Positions 11,279-30,659 are shown, counted from the first letter of the stretch. The stretch: DNA of 64,000 nt from Neckera pumila (GCA_963969595.1 OZ018409.1:12228520-12292519), one strand, 5' to 3'. Numbers and translations: made by a program. The notes: generated by a model from the sequence alone, not told the origin.

Positions 11279-12113
11279 GAGAGGTTCTGTACTGAACACT
11301 GGCTAACGTGGCCTCTCACTATAGGGCCTCCAACTACTGTTCACAAATAAATGCTTCAAAGTACTACCTCTCTTACTACATATTATGTAGTAAGTATGCA
11401 CTAAAAGAGGTTCTATTGTATGTAACTAGAGGAAAAAAATCAGACTTTTTAGAGCACTTTTGAGCATTTTGATTTCAACATTCCCATCTTAGTGTATGTA
11501 CAAAGTATTGTTTAACCAAACATCTTTTATCAATCTTGTCAAAAATGGCATTTTTTCAAAAATTATGCGATTTCATTGATCTTTTCTTCATAGAAAAACT
11601 TCATAAGTCTTCTTTCATTTCAACACTGGCTATCATCAGAATTATTCCGCACAAATGAAGAATTATGCTTGTTAGAATAACTATTCAAGAAAACAAGAGG
11701 TATGCTCAAACACCCCCGTCCTTCAGAAGTTAAGTGTTTGTGATGGATTTTTTGCTTGTTATAGATTGGTTTACCTTAAAACTAATAGGCAATTTAGTGA
11801 ACTAGAAATTAATCCCTAAAAGAATCAACATCCACTAGGTGGATTATGAATGTTTTCAAAAGCTTACAGTGGGAGCTATAAGAAGCAAATATTTTTTTGT
11901 CTATTTTCAATGATATTGCTAGCGTAGTCATTTGGTGCTTCATGTTTATTGTGCAAGGTTTTGAATGAGTTCATACAGGGATGGAAAAAAAAAAAAAAAA
12001 AAAAAGCTGTAGAAGTAAAGATCTAATAATTAGATTCTTGAAGATTCAATGCCCAGTTTCTCTTTAGTTCATAATTCAATTTGCTTTAAGAATTCCAAAT
12101 TTGAGTTCTTGTA
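11279..12113. other. AT-rich spacer
   Basis: No gene seen. Contains inverted AGAGGTTCT blocks related to the preceding duplication and a poly(A) tract near 11984-12005. Confidence 0.4.
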
Positions 12114-12242
12114 CGTTACAAGAGAAAGGGGTGTTTTAGACCCCTGTTTTGTAAAATTTTACTGAAAAAGTTACTTAAAAGATGTTACTTAAAAGACATG
12201 CTGTCTAAGACACGACTTAAAACACCCCTTTCTCTTGTAGTG
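12114..12242. mobile_element. CACTA-like miniature inverted-repeat element (129 bp)
   Basis: The right end reads CACTACAAGAGAAAGGGGTG on the minus strand and the left end reads CGTTACAAGAGAAAGGGGTG on the plus strand. The inverted repeat continues for about 25 bp. CACTACAAGAA-type ends are typical of plant EnSpm/CACTA transposons. A clear 3-bp target duplication is not visible. Related single ends lie at 30157 (plus) and 35556 (minus). Confidence 0.6.
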
Positions 12243-12609
12243 TGTAGGAATAGAAAGAAAATAAAAACTAACAAAAATGAAGATTTGATGTTTAGATTTT
12301 TCCTAGGTCATAATTTTCTTTGCCTACAAAACTACAAATCTACATCAGCCTTCTTACTTGGGACTCTTAGGAATTAAATGGTGACAAAAACAAAATTTTG
12401 GAAATATTTTATTGATTCGAATTGTAAAGAACGGAAAATGAGTTGGGGTTTGAAATCCTAGAAGGTTTATGATTATGTTTCTCCCAAACATTGCTCCACA
12501 ATTTGTCGTTTCAAATACAAAGAGTACAAACTAGAAAAGAAGAGTTAGTTATGGTAATCAACTTTAGGATCTTGCCTTGCACTACTACTAGAATATGTAC
12601 AATATTTTC

Positions 12610-12850
12610 AATTATAAGCCGGTGAACACCCTCAAATCGGGCCTCAAATGTGCCATTAGATGAGAGTTTGGGGGTCTTGGAGGGCTTTGAGTTCCCCTGC
12701 TATTTGCTGTGTTCCCAAACTGCGGGAATGTAACAGTAGCAGCTGGTTGACGTGGCACAGCTATTGCCACGTTTTTTTTTGAAAAAAAAAAAAAATTTGC
12801 TTAAAATGATATTTTGGTAAAAGGTTTTTTTTCTTTTTTCTTTTTTCTTT
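12610..12850 (-). repeat. Dispersed repeat A, copy 1
   Basis: On the minus strand this shares CAGCCCTCCA(A)GACCCCCAAA and TCTCATCTAATG with a copy at 15865-15960 and, more loosely, 48280-48420. It is bordered by poly(T)/poly(A) and by AAAATGATATTTTGGTAA, which recurs inverted at about 48588. The family is unknown to me. Confidence 0.5.
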
Positions 12851-13640
12851 TTTTTAGATTTACAATTCAAGCTTGTATCCAAGAGGTATTCTTGGCTAAA
12901 AAATCTAGAATATATGACATGTGAAACTATTTTTATATAGATCATATTGCATTGAAATAAACCCAAGTATGATTTAGTAGATTATGTATAATAAGGCTTG
13001 GAGACATCTTCTTTTATAGATATATCTCTACAGCTCATTATAAACCTCTGGTTTAATAAAAGAGTTACTCAAATATGACTAGTTGGCTGCTTTACTCCTA
13101 GGATATTCAAGGATGCATAGCCTCTAATAGCATGCTAAATGACCCTCTAACAGTCACAAGATATTAGGCAAATCTGCATATCAGATTCAACCTTTCAAGT
13201 ACAGGTTAGCTACCTTGATTGAAAAAATATTAGCCTCCAATCTCTAAACAATTAAACACCATGACATGGGTCCCATGTCATACATGGATATGAAACCAAT
13301 GCTGGTGTTATTTCTCTCTGGTTTGGTGGCTAAGTGTTCCTAAATGCCTGGCACCTTACGTAATTAATATAAGTCACATCACCAAAGTACACCAGGTTGA
13401 TAAAATGGTCTGATCAGGCTATGAGGACACACTCTCACTTTGAGCTGATGGTTTTACCTTACTCAAGCTTGTACTCTTTGCACTTTCTTGTTTCACTGGT
13501 GGATTCTTAATCCTTTGCTCTTCCGACTGAGAGCTTCTCTTGTGTGAGTTAGGTTGCTTAGGATGACTAACCAACGTTTTGACTTCTGTCGGCCTGGGAG
13601 ATTAAGCAGATCAAGTCCTTTGTGATCATATATGAAGATT
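12851..13640. other. AT-rich spacer
   Basis: No gene recognised. AGATTTACAATTCAAGC at about 12856 recurs as AGATTTCTAATTCAAGC at about 14352, each just after a poly(T) tract, so they are probably ends of the same repeat. Confidence 0.35.
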
Positions 13641-13649
13641 AGAGGTTCC

Positions 13650-13990
13650 ACCAAGAATGGCTTCTACACAGTCTACTTCTAACAATCAAGTTCTGGGTTT
13701 GATTTTCAGTTACATTTGTTTGCAAATGGCATCATGTAGAATGGGTATGATTTGTTCTTTTCTGAGTGGTTTTGTGTGAAAACGATAACAAGTGTCCTTG
13801 GGCTTAAGACACCTCGCATGCACACTAAAACAAACTAATGGTCTGTTCTGGTGTATGGGTGCAGGTGAGGCCCTGGACCTCATAAAACTACTTTGTGCAT
13901 GAAGAACAAGGAGTTTTTTCTATACCCCTACTTAATACTCTTAGAAAAAATACTGTATAGTGAGATAAAGGTTACTATAAAATGTGCTGT
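13650..13990 (+). repeat. Dispersed repeat B, copy 1
   Basis: Shares long blocks with 15195-15525: AACGATAACAAGTG, AAGACACCTCGCAT and GGGTGCAGGTGAGGCCCT. Both copies begin with an ATG giving MA(S/L)(T/S)QST..., which resembles the N-terminus of some Copia-type gag proteins. That likeness is weak, and both frames break soon after. Probably a retroelement remnant. Confidence 0.5.
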
Positions 13991-15190
13991 GTGTAGACAA
14001 ATCACATTGTTTTGACACTTTAAGCCTTCATGTTTGATCCTTTTGGATACACATTTTGGACTGGCTTTGATAAAACTGCTACAATGATACCTTAGGGTAA
14101 TTTTTAGTGATCTGGAGCTATTCCTTTCAAACCAAATTATATGCCAGTCGATTATATACATACATGAGTATATGTAACACATAGAAATTGATGTTGATAT
14201 TTACAATACATGATGCTTGAAGCAATGGATTGGTAAATTTGTTCAAAGCAATATTAGGCATTTGACAAGACGGGAACAAATAGGTGCTCTTGTTGCAAAG
14301 AGATGTCCCAAAAAAAGTTTTTTTTTTCTTTTTTTTTTTTTTTTTTTTCTAGATTTCTAATTCAAGCATTTATCAAATTATTTGCTTGATTATGATTCTA
14401 ATATACCAACACACAATAGTCTATTTGTGTGGACAAGGAATTAAAAGACCTTAATCAGGGTTTGGTAGACAAACTTCATTTGCTTTTTGGGAAGATTTTG
14501 ACTAGATTAGAGGTTACATCCCAAGATTTTATGGCCTGACTCTTTTGCTTAAGTGGGCCTAATGAGGTAGTATTTAATCTACTACCTCCACTTAATACTA
14601 AACTACCTTCTATGGTGTTTAGTTGTACTTAGTGATGTATGTGTTGTAAATTTTGGACATTATTTGCCATCAGTTGGATATAGTTTAACTACCAATTGAG
14701 AAGATTTGATTGACCGCCGGTTGGTAACAGGTTGCCTTATGACATGTTACCAACAGCTCAGTTTACTTGCCATTGGATTAACAGCAATAATTATTTGATT
14801 TGGGGCTACAGCTCATACTACTTGGCAGTGTTATTAGCCTCAATTAATTAGTTAATTTGGGGGCCATGGGTATGGATTACATTGAAGGCTGTAATCTACC
14901 TCACTGACATCACTAAATTGTTCCCATGATGGGTGGATGGATGTATTATTTCAAATGAAACATCTATTCCCCCCATAATTACAAAGCTTCTTTGTTTGAG
15001 ATTTTGGAACTAAAGGCTTGGTTGTAATATAACTTGGTTACTTGAAGTATTGCCACTTTACTATGCTTTAGCCATTCTGCTGTGCGATTTTCACTGGAGT
15101 TCTCACTCAGCTAGAGTGCTGCTCCTCTTTACTCCTGCTGTCAATTGCAAATTTCTGTTCCTTAGATCTGTAACTAAGAGCAGGGATTTT
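13991..15190. other. AT-rich spacer
   Basis: No gene recognised. Contains a poly(T) tract at about 14320-14350 and an imperfect GGTTGGTAACAGG...TGTTACCAAC inverted repeat near 14720-14752. Confidence 0.35.
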
Positions 15191-15194
15191 TTCT

Positions 15195-15525
15195 TGCAAA
15201 CATGGCTTTGTCACAGTCTACCCCAAGCTCTCAGGTTTTGGTTCTTGGTTCTAATGCTCTTGGTAGTTGGATTTTATAGGACTGTTTGTTTGTTTCTAAG
15301 TTATTTTGTGTAAAAACGATAACAAGTGACCTAGGGTTGAAGACACCTCGCATATGTACCTTGACCAACTAACGGTTTGTTGTGGTGCGTGGGTGCAGGT
15401 GAGGCCCTAGTCCTCATGGAATCTCTTAGAGTACACAAACATGGATTTTTCTATACTCTTATAGTCCTTTTAGTCCTATCAAAGAAAAAAGTATGTATAG
15501 TGTGATGGTGACAATGTGTCCTAAA
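15195..15525 (+). repeat. Dispersed repeat B, copy 2
   Basis: Diverged copy of the sequence at 13650-13990, in the same orientation about 1.54 kb away. The two could be parts of one decayed retroelement or of two related insertions. Confidence 0.5.
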
Positions 15526-15864
15526 GTTTCTATTGCTTCAGTGTAAGCTACTTTATATCACTTCATTGAGCCTAGATCATGTTCTTTTAAGAAACATGCT
15601 CTTTTTCACAGAAATGTGAGTTGATTTTACACCTTATACATTAGGTGATATTATGTCTTAATTGACCTCTCTTTATTTACTGATGTTTACTACAAGTTGT
15701 CCATATAGCTTTACAATTTGCACACAATATGCTGTGATGAAAATTGGATAAGTTTGAAATATGTTCCTTAGAAAAACCACTTTAGAAAGCTATTTTGCAC
15801 AAGAGAAGAAGAAATCAGATCAGTGCTCTTTTAATAAGGAGATGTACCAAGAAGAGGATTTTTT

Positions 15865-15960
15865 TTTGACACACCCGTACCGGCATTCACTGAATCTGGG
15901 CAGATAAGGAAACGGGCCTGAAACAGCCCTCCATGACCCCCAAATATCATCTAATGCATT
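15865..15960 (+). repeat. Dispersed repeat A, copy 2
   Basis: GACACACCCGTACCGGCATT and AACGGGCCTGAAACAG match the minus strand of 48340-48420 (GACAGGCCCGTACTGCCGTT, AACGGGCCTGAAACGG). It follows a poly(T) run, as in the other copies. Confidence 0.55.
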
Positions 15961-16301
15961 GACCCTAAACTGCCATCTTCACTCTGTTTACATCTCCAAA
16001 ATCAGTTATATATATGTATGTGGAAGAAATTGATTCAAAACCAAACTTTGTTCCTTCATAACTATTGCATACAATATCCAAATGTCACATTCTTCAATGC
16101 GTTGGATTCTCTTTTCAAGTGCCAACAAGAAAATATGAAAATTTGACTAGTGTAATAATAGTAAGTAGGCACAAAAAAAAAAGAAAAAAAAAGGAACGAT
16201 ATGGAGGGTACCCACCTTATTGGTCTATGATAAATTTTCTTTCACTGAAACGAAGAAGTGAGGGTCAAAGAAGCAGGAGGTGATACCCACTAAGGGCCTC
16301 C

Positions 16302-16424
16302 TTCCATGTGAGCATCGGGCGGGTGAAGCCCACCGATAGTCGGTCAGATGGAGAGACCCATTTTTCAGGAACTCCCATCTGACCAACTATCGATGGGCTT
16401 CACCTGCTTGATGCTCACATGGAA
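16302..16424. repeat. Inverted repeat: 50-bp arms, 23-nt loop
   Basis: Left arm 16302-16351 and right arm 16375-16424 pair with only five mismatches. Three are G/A and two are C/T differences, so several would be G:U pairs in RNA. Size and shape fit a plant microRNA-type hairpin or a tiny foldback transposon. I recognise no known microRNA in the arms. It lies about 940 bp upstream of the malic enzyme TATA box. Confidence 0.7.
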
Positions 16425-17364
16425 GCCCACCCTAATTGTGTTGGAACACTTAACCCTACACAAAATAGTGAAATCAGGTTGCACCATACTGACTTTCAAC
16501 ATTCAATATTATATAAATATGTACAAAGAATGCAGTAATGAAAGAACTTTGTGTATTGTATGGGTTGTTGCACTCTTCATGGCTTGAATTTAGAGAATTG
16601 CATGCACCTCCAGGTGGTCAAGCAGTGGCTCATGAGCTAAATTCTCTCAATGAAGGCAACCTAATTGTTCAGGCAACCCAATTTCAATTATTTTGTGTAG
16701 TTGCCAAACTCAACCCTAGCCCTAACCTTTGACCAGTCCTCAACCGTAGAAGCTCCAACCCTTCGGTCCCATTGACCTGGACCGAACATCCTCTGAGACC
16801 GTGCCCAGCTTTATTCGAAGTCTCCTGCAGCAGTCCAGCACAGGTACCGACTTTACAGCCTTTCCACTGTTTTGCAGCTTAACCCCCAGTCCCCTCGTCA
16901 CAGTCAATCATCGCCAAATGTCAACAACGTGGCATCGATCCTCAGGCTGCCGCAATGCAATGCAATTTGGCAGGAACTTAACTCCATTCTTCCAAGCTGC
17001 CATGTTCTCTCGTCGACAGAGAAAAAAGCCTCCGTCATCCCGGAGAAAAACCGAGCGCAAAGTGCACTTCCTGCCCGATATTCTATGTTTGGAAAGTTCC
17101 TGGCCGCGTGCCACGCACCATTCAACTCGGAACCCGCATGCCCACATGCCCGCATGGCATTCCAAGCAGGGCATGCTCAGTTCTGACAATGCCGTGAAGG
17201 ATTGGGAATTGGAAGCGCACTGGCTGAGCGTGGTTTACTGCTCGGATTGAAGAAACGGGGGACGAACCGAGTCGCGCTTGGTGCAATAAGAGTCTTGTGA
17301 GTTGAGTTATCAGTCGCCGGGTCCCAGCGTTGCTCCCGCGACTTGGGAGGTGCTTGAGAATTCC
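16425..17364. promoter_or_regulatory. Upstream region of the NADP-malic enzyme gene
   Basis: From about 16800 the DNA is less AT-rich than the repeats around it, as expected for a plant promoter-proximal region. An AACGTGGC at about 16927 resembles an ACGT-core element. A 149-codon open frame (16801-17250) shows no family likeness and is not called. Confidence 0.4.
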
Positions 17365-17370
17365 TATAAA
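17365..17370 (+). promoter_or_regulatory. TATA box of the NADP-malic enzyme gene
   Basis: CCTATAAAGGGG at 17363-17374, followed about 25-35 bp later by a C/T-rich CTCTCGCGCTCACTCTCG typical of plant start sites. The predicted leader is then about 830 nt unless spliced. It contains an upstream open frame at 17512-17694. Confidence 0.55.
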
Positions 17371-17511
17371 GGGGGGGTGGACATGGCTTAGTTCCTCTCG
17401 CGCTCACTCTCGTTTTCTCCCTGTCTTGGAGCTCAATTGGTGGTGTTTCTGGTGGTGGGTTTGACTTGGCTCTCTGTTATTATTATTGAAGACCTGTGCG
17501 GTGGGTTCTTG

Positions 17512-17694
17512 ATGACTTGCGAGTTGATTGTGCTTTGTGTTGGATTGGAGAGACGAGATTTGGAGGATACCGAGTTGGGTTTGAATTTGCGGGTTCTTGA
17601 GCTTCTTGAATGGATATATTGGGGATTGAAAATTTGGGATTCGAATTTTGTATCTCAATGTCTGTTTTGCAACCCAAGTGCCCCTCTAGCTTAA
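17512..17694 (+). other. Upstream open reading frame in the malic enzyme leader (60 codons)
   Basis: It starts at an ATG in the predicted 5' leader and ends at TAA, well before the main start. If the leader is unspliced, it could reduce translation. It could instead lie in a leader intron: possible acceptors are GGAGGCAG at about 18153 and GTGCTGCAG at about 18183. No family likeness. Confidence 0.35.
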
Positions 17695-18228
17695 TTTGTG
17701 AGTTTGGGTTCAGCGGCATTTTGTAAGGCGGGGTTTGATAGAGTGCTGGAGATTGTTGCTGGGTTGTTTTGATGAGGGTTGTGTCCTTCTGCGAGTCGTA
17801 TTGATTTTTTTCTAGCAGTTCGCGGTTTCGTATCGAAGAGCCCCTGAAGGAATTTTTCTCTGTATTCCGTGCTGAATGCTTTGTTTCTTTGGTTTGATTT
17901 TGAACCATGCTCAAGTGGGTTGCGCGGCATTAGCTTTCATTGGATGGGTTGATCTTTGCGAATATACCTTTTGTGCAATAGTGTCAGATTTGGAAACTAC
18001 ACGTAGCGCTCTTGGATTGCACACTCTTTGATAGCACATGCCGTTGAATGTCCTGCGAATCTATTGCGCTGCGTGCACATCTGATTCGACAACTTCCACA
18101 TGTCAACTTGTGAGATTCGGTGCTAATTGAAGTCCATTTGTCCCCTGGAGGCAGTGAATTGAATGTCATTGGGTTGTGCTGCAGAGGACAAGAACATAGT
18201 GTGTGTGTCTGTGTGTCTGTGTGTTGCG

Positions 18229-25532
<7,304 letters not shown>

Positions 25533-26244
25533 AGAGTTCGTGACAGAAAATTTTGGCTTGTACTAAGTGAGTGCGATAAGATGCAGGCAATAGTAAACCG
25601 TAACAAGAGATGAGGATGCTCGTCTTTCATCTTGGGATTTTGGAAGCTCCTTTATGAACATTCTTAACCGTGTATAAAAAGGTTAATCATTGTGTGTTTC
25701 TCAGGCTGCTTGATTCTGTTTATTCGAATACCAAGCTAGTGGTTTCAAGTACTTCTGTAGCCATGCATGTTTCTTTTCAGATATGAATTTATGAATTTTC
25801 CTATTACACATTTGAGTTAATCCTAAAGAGGGAGGAAACTTGTCTGCAGTTGCAAGCTAATACTCAAGAATCTCACTTGGGAGTTACAATACCTTTTCCC
25901 ACATGCTGCATGTTTCGTTGTTGGAAGCAAAATTAGAGATGAGGAGCTCTGTTTAGGATCAAAAAGAATCCTTAGATTTTTGTTTTCGTGCTATTCTAAG
26001 GGAAAGAAGGTTAACTCTATAGTGAATAATCTCTTGGAGTGGATATGATTCAACGGGAACTTTTTCTCAAGAATATTAGATAGGTTGGTACTTCGAGTAT
26101 TGGTTAGCCTTAACCTTGTAAGGATGCTACGGACCAGAGTAATCCAATGGATGGCAAAGAATCCTTCTATGTAAGATAAAAGTGGAGATGTTCATCTTTA
26201 GATTTTTGTGCGAAAAGGGAAGGTCTTGTTCAATAGCTTGATCT
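25533..26244. other. 3' flank of the malic enzyme gene
   Basis: 3' UTR followed by AT-rich spacer. I see no further gene and no clear poly(A) signal. Confidence 0.45.
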
Positions 26245-27161
26245 TTAACTCCTAAAGTTCTTTGACTACATTCTCACCAAAAACGCTCTAAAATTGCCAT
26301 TTTTAGTACAAGTACCAAATTTTTGAAAAAAAGAAATTTTGACGCATGTAAATGTAGGATCTTGTAGTATGTTGACTTGAGAACATATAGAAAAATTTTC
26401 AGAAATTTCCACCGTGTGGATTGCAAGATATAAGCATTCAAATTTAATGAAATCATTTTTTTTCCCTACAAAAAATAGGGCAGCTACACTTCACAAGCTC
26501 ACTTTTCTCTGAAAAATTGTACAAAATGGTGGTGCTTCTTTGGATTCTTTTTCCTAGACAAGTTGGCCACATGCTTGAAAATTTTCACATCCTTTGGAAT
26601 TAAAAAATAACAAATGGACAATAGTAGAGAATGATTTAAAAGACTAATAGTGTTAAGAATTTAATTATGGAATTGAAAAATGCCAATTCCAATGGTTGCA
26701 ATGTTGTAATAAACAATCTACATCCTATGATTTTATTTTTTTCAAAAAATATTGAAAATCAAGTACGACAAAGGACTTCAAAGTTTATTGTTGAGTAGAG
26801 AAGCCATAATTGCCCGCAAACAAAAAAGCCTCAAAGCTTTTGACTCATTGATCAATATGAAATGATTCAAAGCTTTTCTTGTATATACAACTCTAGAAAA
26901 CCAATTTCAAATTTTTATTTTTGAAAAAAGTGATTTTTTTTTATTTGCTCGGACTGCCCGAGTTGAGAAACAAACTACCTATCATGCGATAACTTTTGAC
27001 TCATATTTTCAAATGTCATGAATTTCAGTGCATATGAAAGATATTCCTTGTCCCTACCTTCTATTAAAATTTGGGCCAAAAATATAGAATTTTCTAGTCA
27101 CACATATCTGCCCAAAATTTCTATATAGCCAAAAAACACATGCTGGTCCTTTACGGGTTAA
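26245..27161. mobile_element. TTAA-flanked inverted-repeat element, copy 2 (909 bp)
   Basis: TTAA at 26245-26248 and 27158-27161. The left end CTCCTAAAGTTCTTTGAC and the right end (read inward) CCCGTAAAGGACCAGCA share only the first bases. The interior has the central AATTCCAATGGTTGCAAT, a CTCGGACTGCCCGAG palindrome and CATAACTTTTGACTC, all shared with copy 4. No coding sequence. Confidence 0.75.
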
Positions 27162-27174
27162 CACAATTAGCATT

Positions 27175-27900
27175 AGCAAGAGCTAACCAACTAGCAAGCT
27201 ACGGAAGTCTACAGTAGTTTCACTATACTTTATAATCCACATATACCTGTATTGAATTTTTTTATTATGGGGCCTATTTAGCTATTATTTTATAATAGAT
27301 ATATCTCTATTCTTTTAACTTCTTTACCCATTTTCCTACATCCTATGGTAGTTTCAACTAAAATTTGAGGCATTTAAACTTGTACCTTTTTTAGTTCAAA
27401 AAATTATACACAATTTTAGGATTGATTAATACAATATGTACACTCCAATTATTGTTGAACACAATCCACACAAATAGCATATATATAGACCAAATATCAA
27501 ATTATTCATACCAATGAATTATACATGTATAAAAAGAGAAAAATTATAGAAATTGAAAACCCCACAACTAATATTTTATTGGCTAAATTTGAATTATGTA
27601 TTTACAAATCTAGTGCTTTAGAGTCCTAAAATCATACAAATTGTGCTATCAAGTAGATTAATTTCAAAGTTTAGTATTCAGGATACAATACAACAATAGC
27701 TCCTACCTGGAAAAATTAACTTGACTAAAATGAGACGTTCAATATTTTGTCTATATCCAGATGGAAAATAGAAGCTCCTCGTGCATTAAAGAAAACTTCA
27801 GCCTTTGGAGGGCCATTTGATTGCATGCAAATGTGCTAATGGAGAAAAAATCAGCACAAATCTTGTCAGAAAGAATTTCACTAGTTTGTATCAACTTATG
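27175..27900 (+). repeat. Dispersed repeat C, copy 1
   Basis: Aligns with 62750-63900: TTTGAGGCATTTAAAC, ATAGATATATC(T/C)CTATT, CCTA(C/T)ATCCTATGGTAGTT and AAATTGAAA(A)CCCCACAA. This copy has single versions of segments that are tandemly multiplied in the other copy. Confidence 0.65.
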
Positions 27901-28222
27901 TGCCCCGTCGAATTGGCGATTAAACGTTTTTTATAATTTTAAAAAAATAGTGGTTATAATATTATATGCTTCAAAAATAAGTTATGCTATAGTAACTTGA
28001 ACATTTTTTAAATTATTAGCTTTAACATTTAAACCATACCTTATAGTAGGTCTCACGCTGTTTATTAAATAACTACTAGTGAAGTACCCGGGTATGGAAG
28101 TAGGAGCTATGGAACTTCAAGTGACAACAAAAAATTTGGAGCCAGTGAAAAAAAGTCGAATTAGGAGGATTGAGATCATGGCAGAAATGTCAACTTTAGC
28201 GAGTACATTAAGGGAGGTCGGA

Positions 28223-29149
28223 TTAACCCCTAAAGTCCCAAGGCCATTTTTCTATCAAAAACCACTCAAAACTGTCATTTTGGCTGCGTTCATCCAAGAA
28301 CACAAAAAAAACATCTTTTTAGAATCTAAGTATGAGATCTTGTACTTCACTTGTCAAAGATCATGTGGTAAAAATTTCATGAAGTTTGACCGTATAGATT
28401 GGAAGATATTAGCATTCAAATTGAAAAAGAAAGTTTTTTTGAACACGGACCTGCAATTTTAGATGACTTTGACCACCATTTGTGGAAGTTTTTTGCTCTA
28501 AAAACTTTGAATTTAAAATTTTTTATGTTGAAGATGTAAGTTGCAAGTCTACAAAAAAAAATTCAAAAAAAAAACACATGATTTTCATTCTTTAAAAAAT
28601 TATTAAGTGGAAATAAGTCCGAAATTGAAAAAAACAACTAAATCGTTAGTAGCTCTTAGATGGAATTTAAATACAATTATCCCAATGGTGAGATTGTTTT
28701 AGCAAGCAAATACAACATTTTCAAAAAACAATTGTAAAAGTTGTGAAAATTGCATTCAAAAATGAATCCTATAAGTTATTTTTTCAAAAAGATGCTTAGA
28801 TTGCCTGAAAAACAAGATTGTCCATGACTTGCTCATTATTAGTCCAAATAAAATGAATCAAAGCTTCACATTTAGACAAAAATATAAAGTTTTAGAGAAA
28901 AAAAATTAAAATTTATTTTGACTTTTTGCAAAAAAATTTGTGCTGCCCGCCAAGTTCAGTTTGAGGCTTTCTGTGGTATAACTTTTGCTCCCATGCACCA
29001 ATTGAAATAAAAATTATATTTCCACAAAGCTAATCAATTTTTCTATCTTATGGAAAAGTTTCAAAAAGTTTCACAAAAAATTGAGCCCGTAGGTACCTGC
29101 CCAAAATCTGATTTGTCCCCCAAGGGGACAATGGGACTTTAGGGGTTAA
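28223..29149. mobile_element. TTAA-flanked inverted-repeat element, copy 3 (919 bp)
   Basis: TTAA at 28223-28226 and 29146-29149. Ends are CCCCTAAAGTCCCAAGGCC and (inward from the right) CCCCTAAAGTCCCATTGTCC. The central motif is ATCCCAATGGTGAGATTG; GTGCTGCCCGCC and TGCCCAAAATC lie towards the right end. A 127-codon open frame (28079-28462) runs in from outside and is not a gene. Confidence 0.8.
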
Positions 29150-29660
29150 TAGGACCAAGATCAGTGTCATTTTGGCACTATTTATTTTTACAATTTTTGT
29201 AGTAAATTTTTTTTTTTCAAACTTAGTTCCACTTTTAAGTGTAAATAGGGAATCAAAATTAAGTCTTATAGCATACTGAATGTAAACAAGGGAGTATATG
29301 ACAAATAGACTTAGAAATATTCTTTAAAAAGATAGAAAGAGGCTTAAATTTAAAATATTGATAGTCCATTCTAAAGATTCTAAAGAATACAACTAATTGT
29401 TCTAGGAAGATAAATAGTCTTCTTTCTTGATTTACAATTAGCACATAATATGAACTTCTAATAGAATATAGAAGTATGTGACTCAAGTTGTCATAGAGAT
29501 ATTTTTCAATGTAAATATCAATTATGAAAATAGATAAAAGAATTATTTATTTATATTTGTTATTGTTGTGCCACCATGTAGGTGTGCATTTAGCTGTAAA
29601 GTTTGAGAGATCATAGTACTATAAGTCACTTAGCTAGAGTGCACTTGAGACCATTGATCT
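29150..29660. other. AT-rich spacer
   Basis: Nothing recognisable. Confidence 0.35.
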
Positions 29661-29889
29661 TAAATGCCACATTTAACTATTTTTGGACTTTTGAAGAGTC
29701 CAAAATTAATATCTTGGAGAAGAAACATCAAGAGATAATCATTGAAAGATCGTGGAAAACATCTTGAGATTTGTACATCTAGCGATTTATACAAACATTT
29801 GGAGATCTCCGGATGCTATTGTCTAGAGATTTTTGAATGTTTTGTCTAGAATTTAGTTGAAAGTCCAGAAATAGTTAAATGTGGCATTT
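29661..29889. mobile_element. Small inverted-repeat element (229 bp, 29-bp arms)
   Basis: AAATGCCACATTTAACTATT and the following GGACTTT at the left are the near-perfect reverse complement of 29861-29889. The interior repeats a GAGAT(T/C)TTTG-type phrase. Too small to code; MITE-like. No target duplication could be assigned. Confidence 0.6.
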
Positions 29890-30156
29890 GACAATTAAGG
29901 CGATTAATTGCCAAATTGAAGATGAAGGATATTTATAAAGAATTAGAAGTATCAAATGTTTACGTAGAGTTGGAAGATGTAAAGTAGATAGTGAATCCAA
30001 AATTTGCATTGTTAGGTAACAAATACTTGTTTTTTTATACCATTATAAAATGATACCATTTACAATTTCAATTCTCATTTTCATTAGTACCTATTATAAT
30101 CTTTCTGACCTTAATGTAACCTTAGTTGCTTTAACAATAATCATGTTTGACCTTTT

Positions 30157-30434
30157 ACTACAAGAGAAAGGGATATTTTAAGTGCAATTTTAAGGCAAAA
30201 AAACCATACTAGGAGGTCATGTGTTTTAAGTAAAAAGTTGCTGAAAATGTTGTCTCTAGGACTTACCTTAAAGTACTTTTATTAAATTCCTAAACGTCTT
30301 TTCAACATGTCTTTTCAACGTTCTTAGAAGAAAATATTAACTACAAAAATAAATTCTTCTCCAAGAGACATTCTACTTTGTAAAAATTTGTACATTTAAA
30401 GAAGCCAAATCAACAAGGCGTTTTATTTCTGTAG
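30157..30434 (+). repeat. CACTA-like left end without a visible right end
   Basis: TACTACAAGAGAAAGGGATATTTTAAG matches the ends of the element at 12114-12242 apart from the first base. No partner end follows, so this is a truncated or decayed copy. Confidence 0.45.
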
Positions 30435-30640
30435 AAAAGTCCAAATCTATGAAAAAATCTAAATCTATGAAATAGTCTAAATCTATGAAATTGTCCAAAT
30501 CTATGGAAAAATCTAAATCTATGGAAAAAGTCTAAATCTATCAAATAGTCTTAATCTGTGAAAACATCTATATCTATGAAAAAGCCCATATCTATGAAAA
30601 AGTCTAAATCCATATAAAATAGTCTAAATCTAAATGGTCA
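30435..30640 (+). repeat. About 20-bp minisatellite (CTAAATCTATGAAA), about ten units
   Basis: The units read (T/C)C(T/C)AAATCTATG(A/G)AAAA with variants such as CATATCTATGAAAAAG. They become more divergent to the right. Confidence 0.85.
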
Positions 30641-30659
30641 TCTAGCACCCCCGTTGACA

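Noticed and set aside
16801..17250. 149-codon open frame upstream of the malic enzyme
   Set aside because: It lies in the promoter-proximal region, has open frames opposite it, and shows no domain or family pattern.
26245..29149. TTAA elements as solo LTRs
   Set aside because: Their ends are inverted, not TG...CA, and there is no 4-6 bp non-palindromic duplication beyond TTAA.
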